Positions 23,789-37,300 of a stretch of 64,000 nucleotides of DNA are shown here, in pieces. Positions within the stretch are counted from its first letter, which is position 1. Every line of letters starts with the position of its first letter. The stretch lies in NCBI GenBank assembly GCA_032871835.1, contig CM065298.1, positions 99,013,891 through 99,077,890 of the forward strand. Direction: 5' to 3'. The notes beneath the pieces are model-generated. The model was given only the letters and a program-made list of their open reading frames with translations, did no database searches and was not told the origin of the DNA. The position numbers and the translations under genes are program-made. The DNA is from Dipteronia dyeriana (taxonomy: Eukaryota > Streptophyta > Magnoliopsida > Sapindales > Sapindaceae).

Positions 23789-24199
23789 AAATATTAATTA
23801 ATTATATATATATAAAGGAAGTATAAAAAAATCAAATGAGTAATTACCAATTAAAGACACGTTTGATAGTATCTATGCTTTTGAAACCCTAATACATCAA
23901 TCAATCAAAAGAATTGTATCAAAACAAATAAATAAACTATAAAAGTTTAAAGTAATCGGTAAAAGTCATAAAACATGAATTGAGTAGAAAACGTAGGTGA
24001 ATTTTTATATTTCAGTTTTACTTTTTAAAATATGTGGTTTGGTTTGGGTTAGAGAATTATTTCACTCAACCCAAACCGAACCACCTTTAATCGATTTGTC
24101 TTTTAATTTATATTTGTAATCGAACCAACCCAAATTTTATAGGTTGGATTGGTAGGTTTGATTCGGTTTGACGGTTTTTTACATACCTCTACCATTTAC

Positions 24200-25196
24200 A
24201 ACGCCATTAATACCATTAATGGAGAAAATCAACCCTAATTAATGGGGACAATCAACCCCATTAATGGAAGATCAATCAATTGCGAAATGTCCATTATTAA
24301 TGAGTCAACTCAATTAATACCAAATTAGTATTACATGCACAGTCCATATTGCCACCATAAAATGAGAATTAAAATCTAAACCTTAATAACATGTTTTTTT
24401 ACTGTACATCTGAATGTACCGTCAACATATTTATTTTTTTAAAATAAATTATCTAAAAATAAACAATTTTACATTTGTACCATACTAATTAAAAGAAATA
24501 ATTTAACATACATGCTCTTCTATAAACAAAGTTTCAATTTAACGACACAAAAATAATATAATTTTACATGTTCTACAAGCAAAATTCATGTCCAATTTAT
24601 TGATAAAAAAAAGTTCAAGTTACTTTACATGTTGTACACGTTTTTAGGTTATTGATTTTTTTTTAAAAAAAATAGGTTCTTGAGTTATATACTCTAGTTT
24701 CCATAAGAAATGATTAGGATTTTTTTTCCTTTCTAAAAACCGTTTAAAATAATAAATAGGATAAAAAAAATCTCTACACCATATCAAATATGATAAATTT
24801 ATAAATATATTTCTTTGGAAGGATAGACTTTGAAGATAATATTTTAATTGTAATCAAATAATTTATAATTAGATTAAAAGTCATGATTTTTTACTTTATT
24901 TTTTACGTTAATTTTTTCTTCTTCATATTTTTAAGTTGTTTGACCACTTAAGAAAATAAAACAAAACTTAATGAATTTAATTCAGACCCTTGGAGTAGAA
25001 AAACAAACGACCCTTAAATATACATGGACTTAATTGTATTTCATTTATAAGCCAATATGATTATAAGAAAATATTGTTAGCGACTACTACAGTCCGATCA
25101 GAAGTATCATAATGCTCTATACGATTGTTAGGATTTTACTGAAGGAAAATACTTAAGTACTGACTAATCAGTAGCCAAGGTGCTGACTCTTATGTT
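24200..25196. other. AT-rich 3' flank of the TPP2 gene; no gene
   Basis: Begins with a short reiterated CCATTAAT / ATTAATGG stretch (24,205-24,300), then AT-rich sequence without recognisable coding or element termini. Confidence 0.5.
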
Positions 25197-25202
25197 TTTA
25201 TT
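25197..25202 (-). terminator. Candidate polyadenylation signal of TPP2
   Basis: AATAAA on the minus strand about 140 bases past the TGA stop at 25,342-25,344. Position and sequence fit a plant 3' UTR. It is a short motif, so this is suggestive only. Confidence 0.4.
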
Positions 25203-25341
25203 GGTGGAAAAATCCACCATCAATCTTATGTATTTAATATCAAACACTATAAATGATTTTTTCCACCGATTAAAATATGGGGTCATATTGTCCTTTACTG
25301 AATTTCATCTATATCCAACTGACCATACCCCAACCATATGT

Positions 25342-28300
25342 TCAGAACAGAGGCAAGCTTGTCGGGAACCGCACATGAATCCACTCTCTCTCATGTGTTG
25401 CCAAATGACTCCACCCCATCTCATCAAGTAGAGAAATTTTCTGTTCATACAGTTTCTTCTTGGATGGCTCTGCATCATCTTCTATCATGTCATTCAATGC
25501 CTGTGCAGAAAGAATGATTAGATGTATCATTAGAACCTAACACCTAATAAACAAGTGCAACAGGATTTAGAGACAATTTACAACGAAACCAACTTTCGTT
25601 ACTAATAAAAAATAAAATATATTTACTATAACAAACAAGCTCAGAAGAAGATTATGATGATTCTAAGAACTAATGTGTCACCTACCTTCAGTGCTGTTCC
25701 AAGCCTACCACATCGTCTCTCCTGTATCACTAAGAGGGTTCTACATTTCGAGGATTTGGTACCAGCCCATCGCCTCAATTCTTTCAAGTTATCCTCAAGC
25801 AAAGTTGTAGCCAACGCTGATGTTTTATCACCTTGCTATATAACATAGAAAATTAAATCAATGTTTTTTAAATTTAATAAAGTGAAAAAAGGAATTGTAT
25901 TCACTTTTATTGGTGAACATCAATCTCTGGCCGTTTTTTTTACATCGGCGAAAAGGTAAAAGAACGAACTTCACAACTCAATAAATCAGTGTTTTTTATA
26001 AGAACCAAAGAAATTTTGTTAAGGGTCAATTAGTTACAATTACGTGTGAACCAGTAATGCTTATAATACACTTGTATGAATACTTCATTGCAAATAAAAA
26101 TATTGTACGAATATCTTTCTGAGACAAAAATAACCGGTCCTACCTTTAATGACTCAATTTCTGCCAATGCTACGCCTCTCCGGTAAAATGCCTCTGTTAA
26201 CTGATCACAGGTTGTCTCCATCTTCTTCTTCATTTTCTATAATAAAAGCATCAAAACATTAGCTAGTTGTTGTCATGGTAATAAATGACGACAATGCAAT
26301 CAAGTGAATCATAAATTCAACAACACAGTAAATATAAATTGTAAGAAACTTGCTAACAGTAGAAATATGGCATATGATCACTACTGGTGCACAAGATCAT
26401 CTTAAAAGAAAAAGGACACTATGGTAACTTAAATAATGGAAAAGGATTAGATGTCAACTTAAATAATAATAGAAAAGTAAATGGCTCAATTGATGCCATT
26501 TGACAATTTCAGATGGTAAGAATTTAAGGGGAAACAATAGTTAGCACAATGGATGCTTACCTCAACCTCCTCATCTTCTTGATCATTTTTCGGTGAAAAA
26601 AACCTTACCAACTCATCTTGATCTACACTGTCAATTATCTCATTTGCTTTTTCTATAACCTGCAAAGACATATTTTTAAGAACCAGTAAGGCAGGAAGGG
26701 GAAAATATCTCATATGCTTACCACATCTAGAAATGTGAAATGAAAGGCTGACAGACATAAAAACATCAGGAAAAGAACATCCATAATACCAATGCATCAG
26801 GTAATACAAAAAGCATACATACCCATCATTAAATATGACAATTAATGATGTATAATCATAACTAGTAAGGCACTATGCCATTTTTAAATAAATAATACAA
26901 ATACTGTCAATTAAACTGAAATTCTTGTTATTCTCTGACAGAATACATTGAGATTCAAATACAGTGCCTAGTGCTAAGAAACAATAAACAATAATAATTA
27001 CATATTACTGCTACGACCCAACTAACTACGACCCAACTAATTACACAACAATTAATTACAGCACAAATACAGTTGGTGCACAACTACAACTGTGCTTAAT
27101 TATTAATTACCCTCCAAACAACGATTTACAAAGTAGTAGCATCAAAACAAAGTAACAACTATATGATCTTTCAACACTCCCCCTCAAGTTGGGGAATAGA
27201 TTGAACAAATTGAGAGTTTGTTACTTTATTCTTCTCCATATAGAGACAATATATAGGAAAAAAATACAAAGTGAGAAATCAAGTAATGATCTCCTACGAT
27301 CTCTACAATTAATCTAATCAATCCCCTATAATCCGCAATTAAAAGATTTGTCAACTATTTAATATTAACAAATATATTCTACATTAATACTGAAATATTC
27401 AAACACCCCCTCCCCCCTCTCAAGTTGGTGCATAGATATCACTCATGCCCAACTTGTTAATTAAGTCATGAAAGTTCCTTCCATTGATAGCCTTTGTAAG
27501 GATATCTGCAAGCTGGTCTTTACTTGGAACAAACGGAAGTTCGATTATCTTTTCTTCAATTTTTCTTTGATGAAGAATCGATCAATCTCCACATGCTTAG
27601 TACGATCATGCTGTACAAGATTATTAGCAATTTGAATTGAAGCCTTATTATCACATTACAACTTCATACTACTTTCTTGTTGAAATCCCAAATCGCTCAA
27701 TAAATTCTTTAGCCATAGTAGCTTAGAGATTCCTTGGGCAATTTCTCGAAACTCAACCTCAACATTGGATCGTGACACAACTGTCTGTTTCTTACTTCTC
27801 CAAGTAACCAAATTTCCTCCTACAAATGTGAAGTAGCCGGATGTAGATCTTCGGTCACTAGCATTCCTTGCCCAATCAACATTTGTATACCCTTCGATGC
27901 CTATGTGTTCATGCCGAGAGAACATTAATCCTCTGTCATGAGCTCCTTTCAGATACCTTAGGATTCGAAGAACTGCGTTCACGTGGCTCTCAGTGGGAGC
28001 ATGCATAAACTGGCACACCACACTTACTGCATAAGCAATATCCGGACGGGTATGTGAAAGGTAGATAAGCTTACCAACAAGTCTCAGATATCTTTCTTTG
28101 TTTGACGGGGATTGATCAGGGTGACCTGGACACTCACATAACAAGTGATTTTGATCCATAAGGGTATCTGCTGGTTTGCTAGCAAGCATCCCAGTTTCTG
28201 TAAGCAGATCAAGGACATACATTCTTTGACTGAGGAAAATCCCATGTTTTGATCGGGCTACCTCAATTCCCAGAAAGTATCTTAGTAATCCTAAATTTTT

Positions 28301-31300
28301 CATCTCAAACTCCGTAGCCAAGTAGCTTTGAAGAGCAACCATCTCCAGATCATCATTCCCTGTAACAATCATGTCGTCAACATAAACGATTAGTATAGTG
28401 ATCTTATCACCCTTTCTTTTGAAGAATAATGTGTGATCAAAGTTACTATGACGATATCCGAATCTTCTCATGGACGTACTGAATCACCCAAACCAAGCTT
28501 TAGGTGATTGCTTTAGTCCGTAGAGAACCTTCTTCAGTTTACATACTTTACCATTCTGAGACTCAAAACCAGGTGGGAGTTCCTTATAAACTTTTTCACT
28601 GAGTTCTCCATGTAGAAATGCATTCTTTAACATCGAATTGTTTCAATGGCCAATCCAAGTTAACTGCTAGAGAGAGGAGTACCCTAACAGTATTTAACTT
28701 GGCTACTGAAGCAAAAGTTTCCTGGTAGTCAACCCCGTAAGTCTGAGTATACCATTTGGCAACCAGCCTAGCCTTGTACCTTTCAATTGAGCCATCTGCG
28801 TTGTGCTTGATGGTATAGACCCATCTACACCCAACAACCTTCTTTCCTTTTGGTAGATCCATTACCTCTCACGTGTGGTTTTTCTGTAACGCCTCCATCT
28901 CTTCTTTCATGGCTTGTATCCATTTCTGGTCAGTTAGGGCAACCTGTAATTTACTAGGAATAGATACTGAGGATAATTGATGTGCAAACGTTTTGAAGGA
29001 CTCAGAAAGTTTGTGAGTTGAGGTATAATCAGTAATAGAATAAAGAGCTTTACTACCTGTTGGAGGTTGCTCAGAGGAGAAACCAAAACGTATAGGTGGT
29101 CTATGTTCTCGACTGGGATACCGTCGAGTGGGTAAACTGGGGTCAGGATTTGTGTGATTTTCATTAGACAAGTCATTAAATAAAGTAGAGAGTCTAGGAA
29201 TTACCTCAGGAGCATTTTCCACCGCAGAGTCTGATTGATGAACTAGTGTTGGAGAAGGGGAAGTAAGGGGTTGTCACCTGTATGGGAACTAACTCCTCAT
29301 GTTTATCTTTTCCTTTATTTCGCCTTTCATACACTTTCCAAGTTGGTTCTGTCCTTTTAGGAATCTCACTTTTTTTCTTCAGAAGATTGACTTACGGGTA
29401 AACAAATAGTGTCTGGAGGAGACTCAGGTAAACTAATGGGCAAAATAATAGATATACCATTGTCTACTGTAGAAGACTTCTCTTCATGGTTTGAGTTCTC
29501 CCTTGAAGAGGAGTCTCCGAGGCAAAGTATGCCTCATTTTCCCAAAACTTAACATCCTGCGAAACAAACACCTTACGAGACGGAGGATGGTAACACTTGT
29601 ACCCCTTTTGTGAGCTAGAATACCCTATAAAAACACACTTAATAGCACGTGGGTCTAACTTTCCTCAGTGAGTAGTATGGATATGTATATAAACTACACA
29701 TCCAAAGACTCGAGGAAGAACATGTAAGGCAGAGGTAACATCACAGAAATGAGACAAGGATTGCAATGGAGTTTGAAAAGACAAAACACTGGACGGCATG
29801 CGATTAATGAGATATGCAGCAGATAACACATCATCACCCCAAAAAGATTTAGGCATATGCATTTCAAGTAGTAAAGATCGTACAACCTCTAAGAGATAAC
29901 GATTTTTACGTTTGGCTGTGCCATTTTGTTGTGGAGTATGTGTACAAGATGTTTGGTGGATAATACCGTTTTGTATACAAAAGGTTTTGAAATTATGATT
30001 AAGATATTCACCACCATTATCAAAGCGTAAAACTTGAATTTTCTTATGAAACTGTGTAGATCATGTGATAAATTTTTTGAAAAACATCACATACATCACT
30101 TTTATTTTTTAAAAGGAAAATCCAAGTCATACATGCAGTCATCAATAAATGTAACAAACCAACACATACCAGATATAGACACAACATTAGAGGGACCCCA
30201 TACATCAGAATGGACAAGAAAAAATGGTACTGAGCTCCTATTATTATTACTAGAAGGAAAAACAGTGCGATGATGTTTTGACAAAACACATGTTTTGACA
30301 AAACACATGTTTTGACAAAACACATGTTTTGTATTGAAAATTATTTTGACCAGTAAACGAGGATGGAAATAAAAACTTAAGGTACCCAAATGAACGATGT
30401 CCTAAGCGTCTATGCCAGAGATAGATATTACTTTCCTTATCAGAGTTGACTACCCTTTGAGGTTAGCTAGATGAACGTGAAGAGCCTGGAGTACTATCTG
30501 TTGTAAAGTAGTACAACCCCCCTCTTTTCCTACCAGTTTCAATCTTCTCCTTGGTATGAATGTCCTGGAACACACAATGTGTAGGCCAGAAGGTGACAGT
30601 ACAGTTAAGAGATTTAGTGATCTGACTGATGGAGAGTAAGTTATTAGATAAGGTAGGCACATGTAAAACAGATGACAAGTGTAAAGATGACGTTAATGAT
30701 ACAGATCCAGCCCCATTAACCGGAGTGGGTGTACCATCAGCATATGACACACTACAAGTTTCGGTGGAACTATGATGACTAAATTTTCGAGAATCAAAAG
30801 TCATGAAAGTAGAAATTGTAGAAATACTGAAAGTAGAATGAAATGTACCCGAGCCGGACATAGTAGTAGCAGCAGAAGCAAAAGAACAAAAAATACCTAA
30901 AGAATTTGGCAGCGGAACAGTAAATCTGGCAGTCGGAGTAGTAAATCCGGAGTTTGGCAACAGAACAGTAAATCCGGTAGTTGGTACAGTGAAACCGGCA
31001 GTCCGAACAGTAAAAATACTGTAGACGAGTAGACGAAGAAAGTTTTTTTTTTTTTTTTGAAACAATAACAGAAAAGAAACCTAAAAATTTGTTTTAGGTT
31101 CTGATACCATGAACAAATTGAGAGTTTGTTACTTTATTCTTCTCCATATGAAGGAAATATATAGGAAAAAAATACAGAGTGAGAATCAAGTAATTGATCT
31201 CCTACGATCTCTACAATCAATCTAATCAATCCCCTATAATCCGCAATTAGAAGATTTGTCAACTATTAGAAGATTTGTCAACTATACAATAATAACAAAT

Positions 31301-34300
31301 ATATTCTACATTAATACTAAAATAATCTAACATAGATATCTTCCATTCACAACTTGGATATAATTTCTTGAAAAACAGCTTCTGGTAGGCCTTTAGTCAA
31401 GACATCCGCTAGCTGACCCTTGGTTGAACCATAGGGTATACAAATCAGCCCACTATCTAGCTTCTCTTTCGTGAAATGTTAGTCTACTTCAATATGTTTA
31501 GTTCTGTCGTGTTGCACCGGTTTGTGTGTAATACTAATTGCAGACTTGTTGTCACAGTACAGTTTCATAGGTTTTCCGCTTAATCCACAAATCATTCAAA
31601 ATGATTTTTAACCATAGTAATTCACAAATACCTTGTAACATTGCCCTAAATTTGGCCTCAAAAATAGACCTTGCAACCACATTATGCTTTTAACTCCTCC
31701 ATGCCACAAGATTACCGCCTAGGAATGTATAGTAACCTGAAGTAGACCTCCTGTCCATAGTTGACTCAGCGTAGTCTGCATCAGCATCAGTGTATGCTTC
31801 TAGTGACAGCCTTGCAGTTCTCTTGAACAAGATTCCCCTTCCTGAATGGACCTTTAAATAGTGCAATATACGGTAGGTAGCCAATAAATGCACTTCTTTA
31901 GAGCTACGCATGAATTGGCTTACTACACTAACAGCTTACGCAATGTCAGGTCGCGTATGTGACAGGTAAATAAGTCTACCAACTAACCTTTGATATATCT
32001 CTCTGTTTACCGCCACATCATCACTTGCTTGATTCGGATCATTGGGAATAGATGCTGGTTTACAACCCGTCTTCCTAGTCTCTTTCAGAAAAGATCAATC
32101 ACATATTATATGAAAGAAAAATTCCATGTTTCGAGTAAGCCACCTCAATACCTAGTAAGTACTTCAACTTCCCAAGCTCATTGATTTCGTCCAACTACTT
32201 TTTCATGCACCGTTTCACTACTTTTTCTTTATCATCGTTCCAAGTCATAATTATGTGTCAACATAGAATATAAGTGTCAACATAGACTATAAGTGTCGTG
32301 ACTCCCCTAGAATCAGAATGCTTAGTGTGATCTCCTTGACTTTGCCTATACCCTGCTGCTATTAGAACCCTTGCAAACCTTCTGATTGCTTAAGGCCATA
32401 CAAATCTAAGTTTACACACCTTTTCTGCATCTAACCCACTTCCATGTACAGTAGGAATTTGCATGAAAATCTCTTCTTCTAGGTCCCAATGAAGAAATGC
32501 ATACTTCACATCAAATTGTTAAAGGGGCCAATCAAGACTTGCAGCCAAGGACAATAACACTCTTATCGTATTCATTTTTGCCACAGGAGAAAACGTCTCC
32601 TGATAATCTATCCCATGTGTTTGTATGTAGCCCTTAGCCACTAACCTAGCCCTATAGCTTTCAAGAGAACTGCCTGCTTTGTATTTTACCATGTAAACCC
32701 ACCTACATCCCACTGCCTTCTTACCCTGTGGCAACCCAGCAAGCTCCTAAGTTCTATTCTTTTCCAACGGCCCCATCTCAATCTCAACGGCATGTCTCCG
32801 ATTTTTATGAGATAATGCTTCGAAAAGTGTGGTAGGAATGGGAATGGTATGTAAATTTATCAAATAAGCTTTGTGTGAGATTGAAAACTTATAATATGAA
32901 ACAAACCTTGAGAAAGGACATAATGGCCGTTTGGTGCTCTCTCTGGTTTCTTTTCTAAGTGCAATTGGTAAGTCTCTAGTAGAAGGAACAAAAAGTACCT
33001 TTATATCAATATTAGAGTCGGACTTTTGGACTTGCACAGGCTCTATAGTATCCTTCCTTCATGAGTACACCTGTAGATATCTTGTGGGACTAGGAACATC
33101 CTCTCTACTTGTCATGGGTCCGGCCATAGGTTCAATGTTTAGGTTTTGTTTTTGGTATACTGGATTGATTCATGGGTGGTTTAGTGTTTGGGTTTGGTAT
33201 GACTACTGTTAGAAGCAGTATTTGAGTCAAACACTGGTTCTTGAGATGGAGTAGTTCGGCTGGAAGAGACAACAGATGATAGAAAATCTGAATTTAAAAA
33301 GTCATCATCCACATTTGAATTTAAAAAATCAAAAAAGTCATTATCATCGAAAATTCTCTTATCATTTAGAAGTCTCTTATCTTTCACTCAAATTCTCCCT
33401 TTGAAGATAAATCCTATGATAAAAAAGAGTCTGTTCATGAAAAGTGACATCGTTGACACAAAACTTTCTAGAAGAAGGGGAAGAAGGGTGGTAACACTTG
33501 TAACTCTTGCGAGTTGAAGAGTACCCTACAAACACTTAACAGCTTTTGGATATAATTTACTCCTAGTAGGAGTATGATTGTGAACAAAAGCAGTACAACC
33601 AAACACCCTAGGAGTGAGATTATTAGTTGTGACAAAATAAGAAAAGTATTATGAAAGAACACTAACTGGAGTCTTAAAGCCCAAGACTTGAGTAGGGAGT
33701 CTGTTAATAATATGGATGGCAGTTAACAGAGCCTCTCTCCAGTATGATTTGAGGAAATAAATGACCGTTTTTTCCTCTTTGCCACCTATATTCAGATTAA
33801 TCCCTTCATTTTGAAAATAAGAAGATAAATTCTTATTAAAATAATCCTGACCGAATTGGTTTTGAATCATGTTGTGAAAATTTAAGAACACTCCACTTAA
33901 GTCTGATTTGTTTTTAGCAAAAAGATCCATGACACTCTAGTACAGTCATCAATTAAGGGCAAACCATCATGCTCCAGATATATTTGAAATTTTTGAATGA
34001 CCCCATATGTCATTGTTGACAAAAGAGAATGAAATAAAACTTCTTTTATTACTAACTGGAAAGGATGCATGTTTGTACTTTGCAATTTCACGTGTCACAA
34101 TGAAAAGCCCCAATATCTAAACTAGTAAGCAAAACTGGAAACATGACTTTTAAAATTGAAAAAGAAAGGTGCCTAAACCGGAAATTGTATAGCCACACTT
34201 TGTCTTTATTTGTTGAATCTTCGGAAAGATATGAACCAGAAAGGTTGTTATTAGTAACACTAGATTCACAAGGTGTCTCAAAATAGTAAAGTCCATCCTT

Positions 34301-37300
34301 TGTTCAATCCTCTTCCCCGAATACCGATTCTGAAACTCACAATATGATGGATAAAAGGTTACATGACAATTCAAGTCCCTAGTAAGTTTCTGTATGGCTA
34401 TTAGGTTTGAAGACAATTTAGGTACATGTAAAACCTGTTTTAGGCTAAATGTGGAGCTCATCTTGACCGCTTCTAAACAGCTACTGTAGTCAATGAACCA
34501 TCAGCAATTGATATTTTTCTATTGCTAGGGCATGGTGTGTAGGTCGAACAAATGTAAGGAGAATGAGTCATATGGTCAGTGGCTCCTGAATCAATGACCC
34601 AAGAGTCCACATCACACTTATTTGAAACATTTAAGCCAATAGAGTTAGAGACTTTACTGAACCAGAGAACATGTACTATTGTTAGATTTCTCAAACATTC
34701 CCAGTAAACATTTCAATTGCACAATTTTCTCTGTATTGTCTTCTTCATAGGTTCCTCCAGTCACGTGTGTTTGCCCCTGGCCAATCGGTTGTCCTCCCTT
34801 TTAACCCCATTCTTTGCTTTAGGTTGAAAGCTTTTCCAACCAACTTCCAGCATCCGTCTTTGGTGTGGCTTGATTTCTTGCAATAGGTACACCAAAGATT
34901 GTCTCGGTTTATGGGTGCCTTCCTACATCGTCTCTTCTTCCTTCGATAAATGGTTGTTGGTCCATTCTTAGGTTTTTGTTGCTTCCCCGTTTCGATATCA
35001 TAGCTGATCCATCTATCGGATGGATTAGAGCATAACACTTTGCCTACTTTCCTCTACCCTAACCATGGAGAAAGCTGAATTTAGAGATGGCTATTCATCT
35101 TTGCTTAAGATTTGGACTCCAACTTGGTCGAAATCCACATTCAAACCAACAAGGAAATCATACACCCGATCATGTTCCATAACCTTCTTTAGGGTAGATG
35201 CATCATTACTACACTTCATGGCTATACACCGATAATGGTCACTGAACCGTTGGACTCTAACTGTTTTGGAATCTAGTTGCTCCTGCCATAAATTCTACAG
35301 AGTATTAGGGTACTGTCACTGAACCGTTGCCTTGCTTTGTTGAAGCTATCTTGGTCCTAATGTCGTACATCTGGGTAGCATCCTTCACCTTCTGTGGAAA
35401 TTTCATCTTAGATTGATTGATAGAAAGGATTACAAGGCATATAAATACCCAAAAAAAATTAACCAACTAATGCTAGAACCACTAAACCTAACTTGGCACT
35501 TAGTTCTTCAAAGGTAACCCTAGGGAGAGCCTTTATAAGTATTTCAGCTATCTGGAATGATGTTGGAGTGTAGACCAATGAGATAGTTCCCTCTTCTAGC
35601 TTATCTTCGATTAAGTGTCGGTTTATCTCCACATGCTTCGTTCTATGGTGATGGACTAGATTTTTAGTTATTCCTAAAATTGCTTGTTTCTCACAAGAAT
35701 AATTTCATAGAGCCATTAATAGTAATGTTTAGCTCCATTAATAACCTTCTTAGCTAAATTCCTTCACATATTCCATGTTCCATATCCCTGAATTCTACCT
35801 TTACGCTACTTCAACACACCACTGTTTGCTTCTTACTTCATTAAGTAACAAGGTTACCCCAAACATAGGTGCAATACCCAGTTGTAGACCTCCGATCTAT
35901 CATGGTCCATGCCCATTTCGCATATGAATACAATGCAACATCTCGGTTAGTCCCCTTTTTAAAAACAAACCTTTACCTAGAGTCATCTTGAGATATCTCA
36001 AGATGCGATACACAGACACAGCAGTCGTGTTCCTAGTAGAGGGTTGTTCATGAATTGGCTCATAATGCCCTTAGCAAAGCCAACGCCAGGTATGGTATGA
36101 GAAAGGTAAATTAATTTACTTACCACCCTTTGATACCTTCCTTTATCAACTGGAGCACTTTCTTCTCCAATTCCTAGCTAGGTAGTATAGTCCGTTGGCG
36201 TATCTGCTGGCTTGCATCCAATCTCCTTTAGCAAGTCTAGGACATACTTACATTGAGAGACTGAAAGGTCTCTCTTAGATCGAGCGATTTCCATACCTGA
36301 GAAGTATTTTTACCCACCAAGGTCTTTGATTTTAAATTCTATAGCTAGGAGCGTTTTTATAATTCATCTTCATCATTGCTTGTTAGAATGACATCAACGA
36401 CATAGACTATGAGGAATGTCATTCTTCCCCCATGTGAGTGTTTCACGAACACTATATGATCAATTTGGCATTGTAAGAAGTTGCATTTATTCACTGCCTT
36501 CGTAAACCTCTCGAACCATGCTATTGGTGATTGCTTCAGACTATATAAGGACTTTCGAACTCTACAGACTTTGTTGTGGTTCGTATAGTCTCCAAACTAG
36601 GAGGGGTTTTCTTGTACACCCCCTCCTTTAGATCGCCATTGAGGAAGACATTTTTTATATCCAACTGGTGCAATGTCCAGTCCAAGTTTACTACCACAAA
36701 TAAAACAACTCGATTGGTGTTGAGTTTGGCCACTATTGCAAAGGTTTCTTGGCAGTCTATGCCATAAGACTGAGAGAATCCTTTTGCAACCAAGCGGGTT
36801 TTGAGTCTTTCCACACTCTCATCAGCCTCGTACATCACTATAAATATCCACTTACATCCCACTGTGTTCTTCCCTTTCAGAAAATATGAGAATTCCCATA
36901 TCTAGTTCTTCTCCAGGGCATTCAATTCCTCCATTACAGCAACTCTCCATTCTGGTCTCTTGAGAGCTTCCTGTATATTATTAGGGATTTGAGTCTTTGA
37001 GATGTTAGCCACAAATACTTGATAATTAGATGGCAGTCCTTCGTAGTAGAGATACTCACACATAGGGTAGAGAGGATGATTTCTACATTCCCTTATTCCC
37101 TTCCTTAATGCTATAGGCTTGTCATCATCATTCGGTCTGCCTTTATTTTGGATAACTATAGCAACCTCTGTTGTTGTTTCTGTTTCCATACTAGAATCTT
37201 GGACTTGGTTGTCTGGTACCGAGTCATGGAGTAGTTTTAGAGGTGGTTGGTGCTCTATCTCTTCTTGTGTCGTTTTTGTCTTGAATAGACAATGAACTCA

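Larger units (their letters stand above)
13953..24191. mobile_element. hAT MITE interrupted by nested MULEs
   Basis: The left end TAGGGGTGTGCG and the right end (inverted) TAGAGGTATGTA are imperfect hAT-type termini. The flanks are identical 8-bp duplications CCATTTAC (13,945-13,952 and 24,192-24,199), the length expected for hAT. Subtracting the nested insertion leaves about 0.64 kb rich in AACCAAACC/GGTTTGGTTT, close in size and style to the 666-bp hAT MITE at 38,757-39,422. It has no transposase of its own. Confidence 0.85.
27202..31332 (-). mobile_element. Ty1-copia element B, gag-less, nested in A
   Basis: LTRs at 31,110-31,332 (223 bp) and 27,202-27,405 (204 bp) on the minus strand, starting TGTT and ending CAATTTGTTCA. 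Flanks are an exact duplication TAGAT (27,197-27,201 and 31,333-31,337). The primer-binding site is TGGTATCAGAACC (31,097-31,109) and the polypurine tract AGAGGGGGGAGGGGG lies before the 3' LTR. At 4.13 kb it is short for a copia element: after the leader the coding starts near the protease/GAG-pre-integrase region and no gag or zinc knuckle is visible. Confidence 0.93.
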
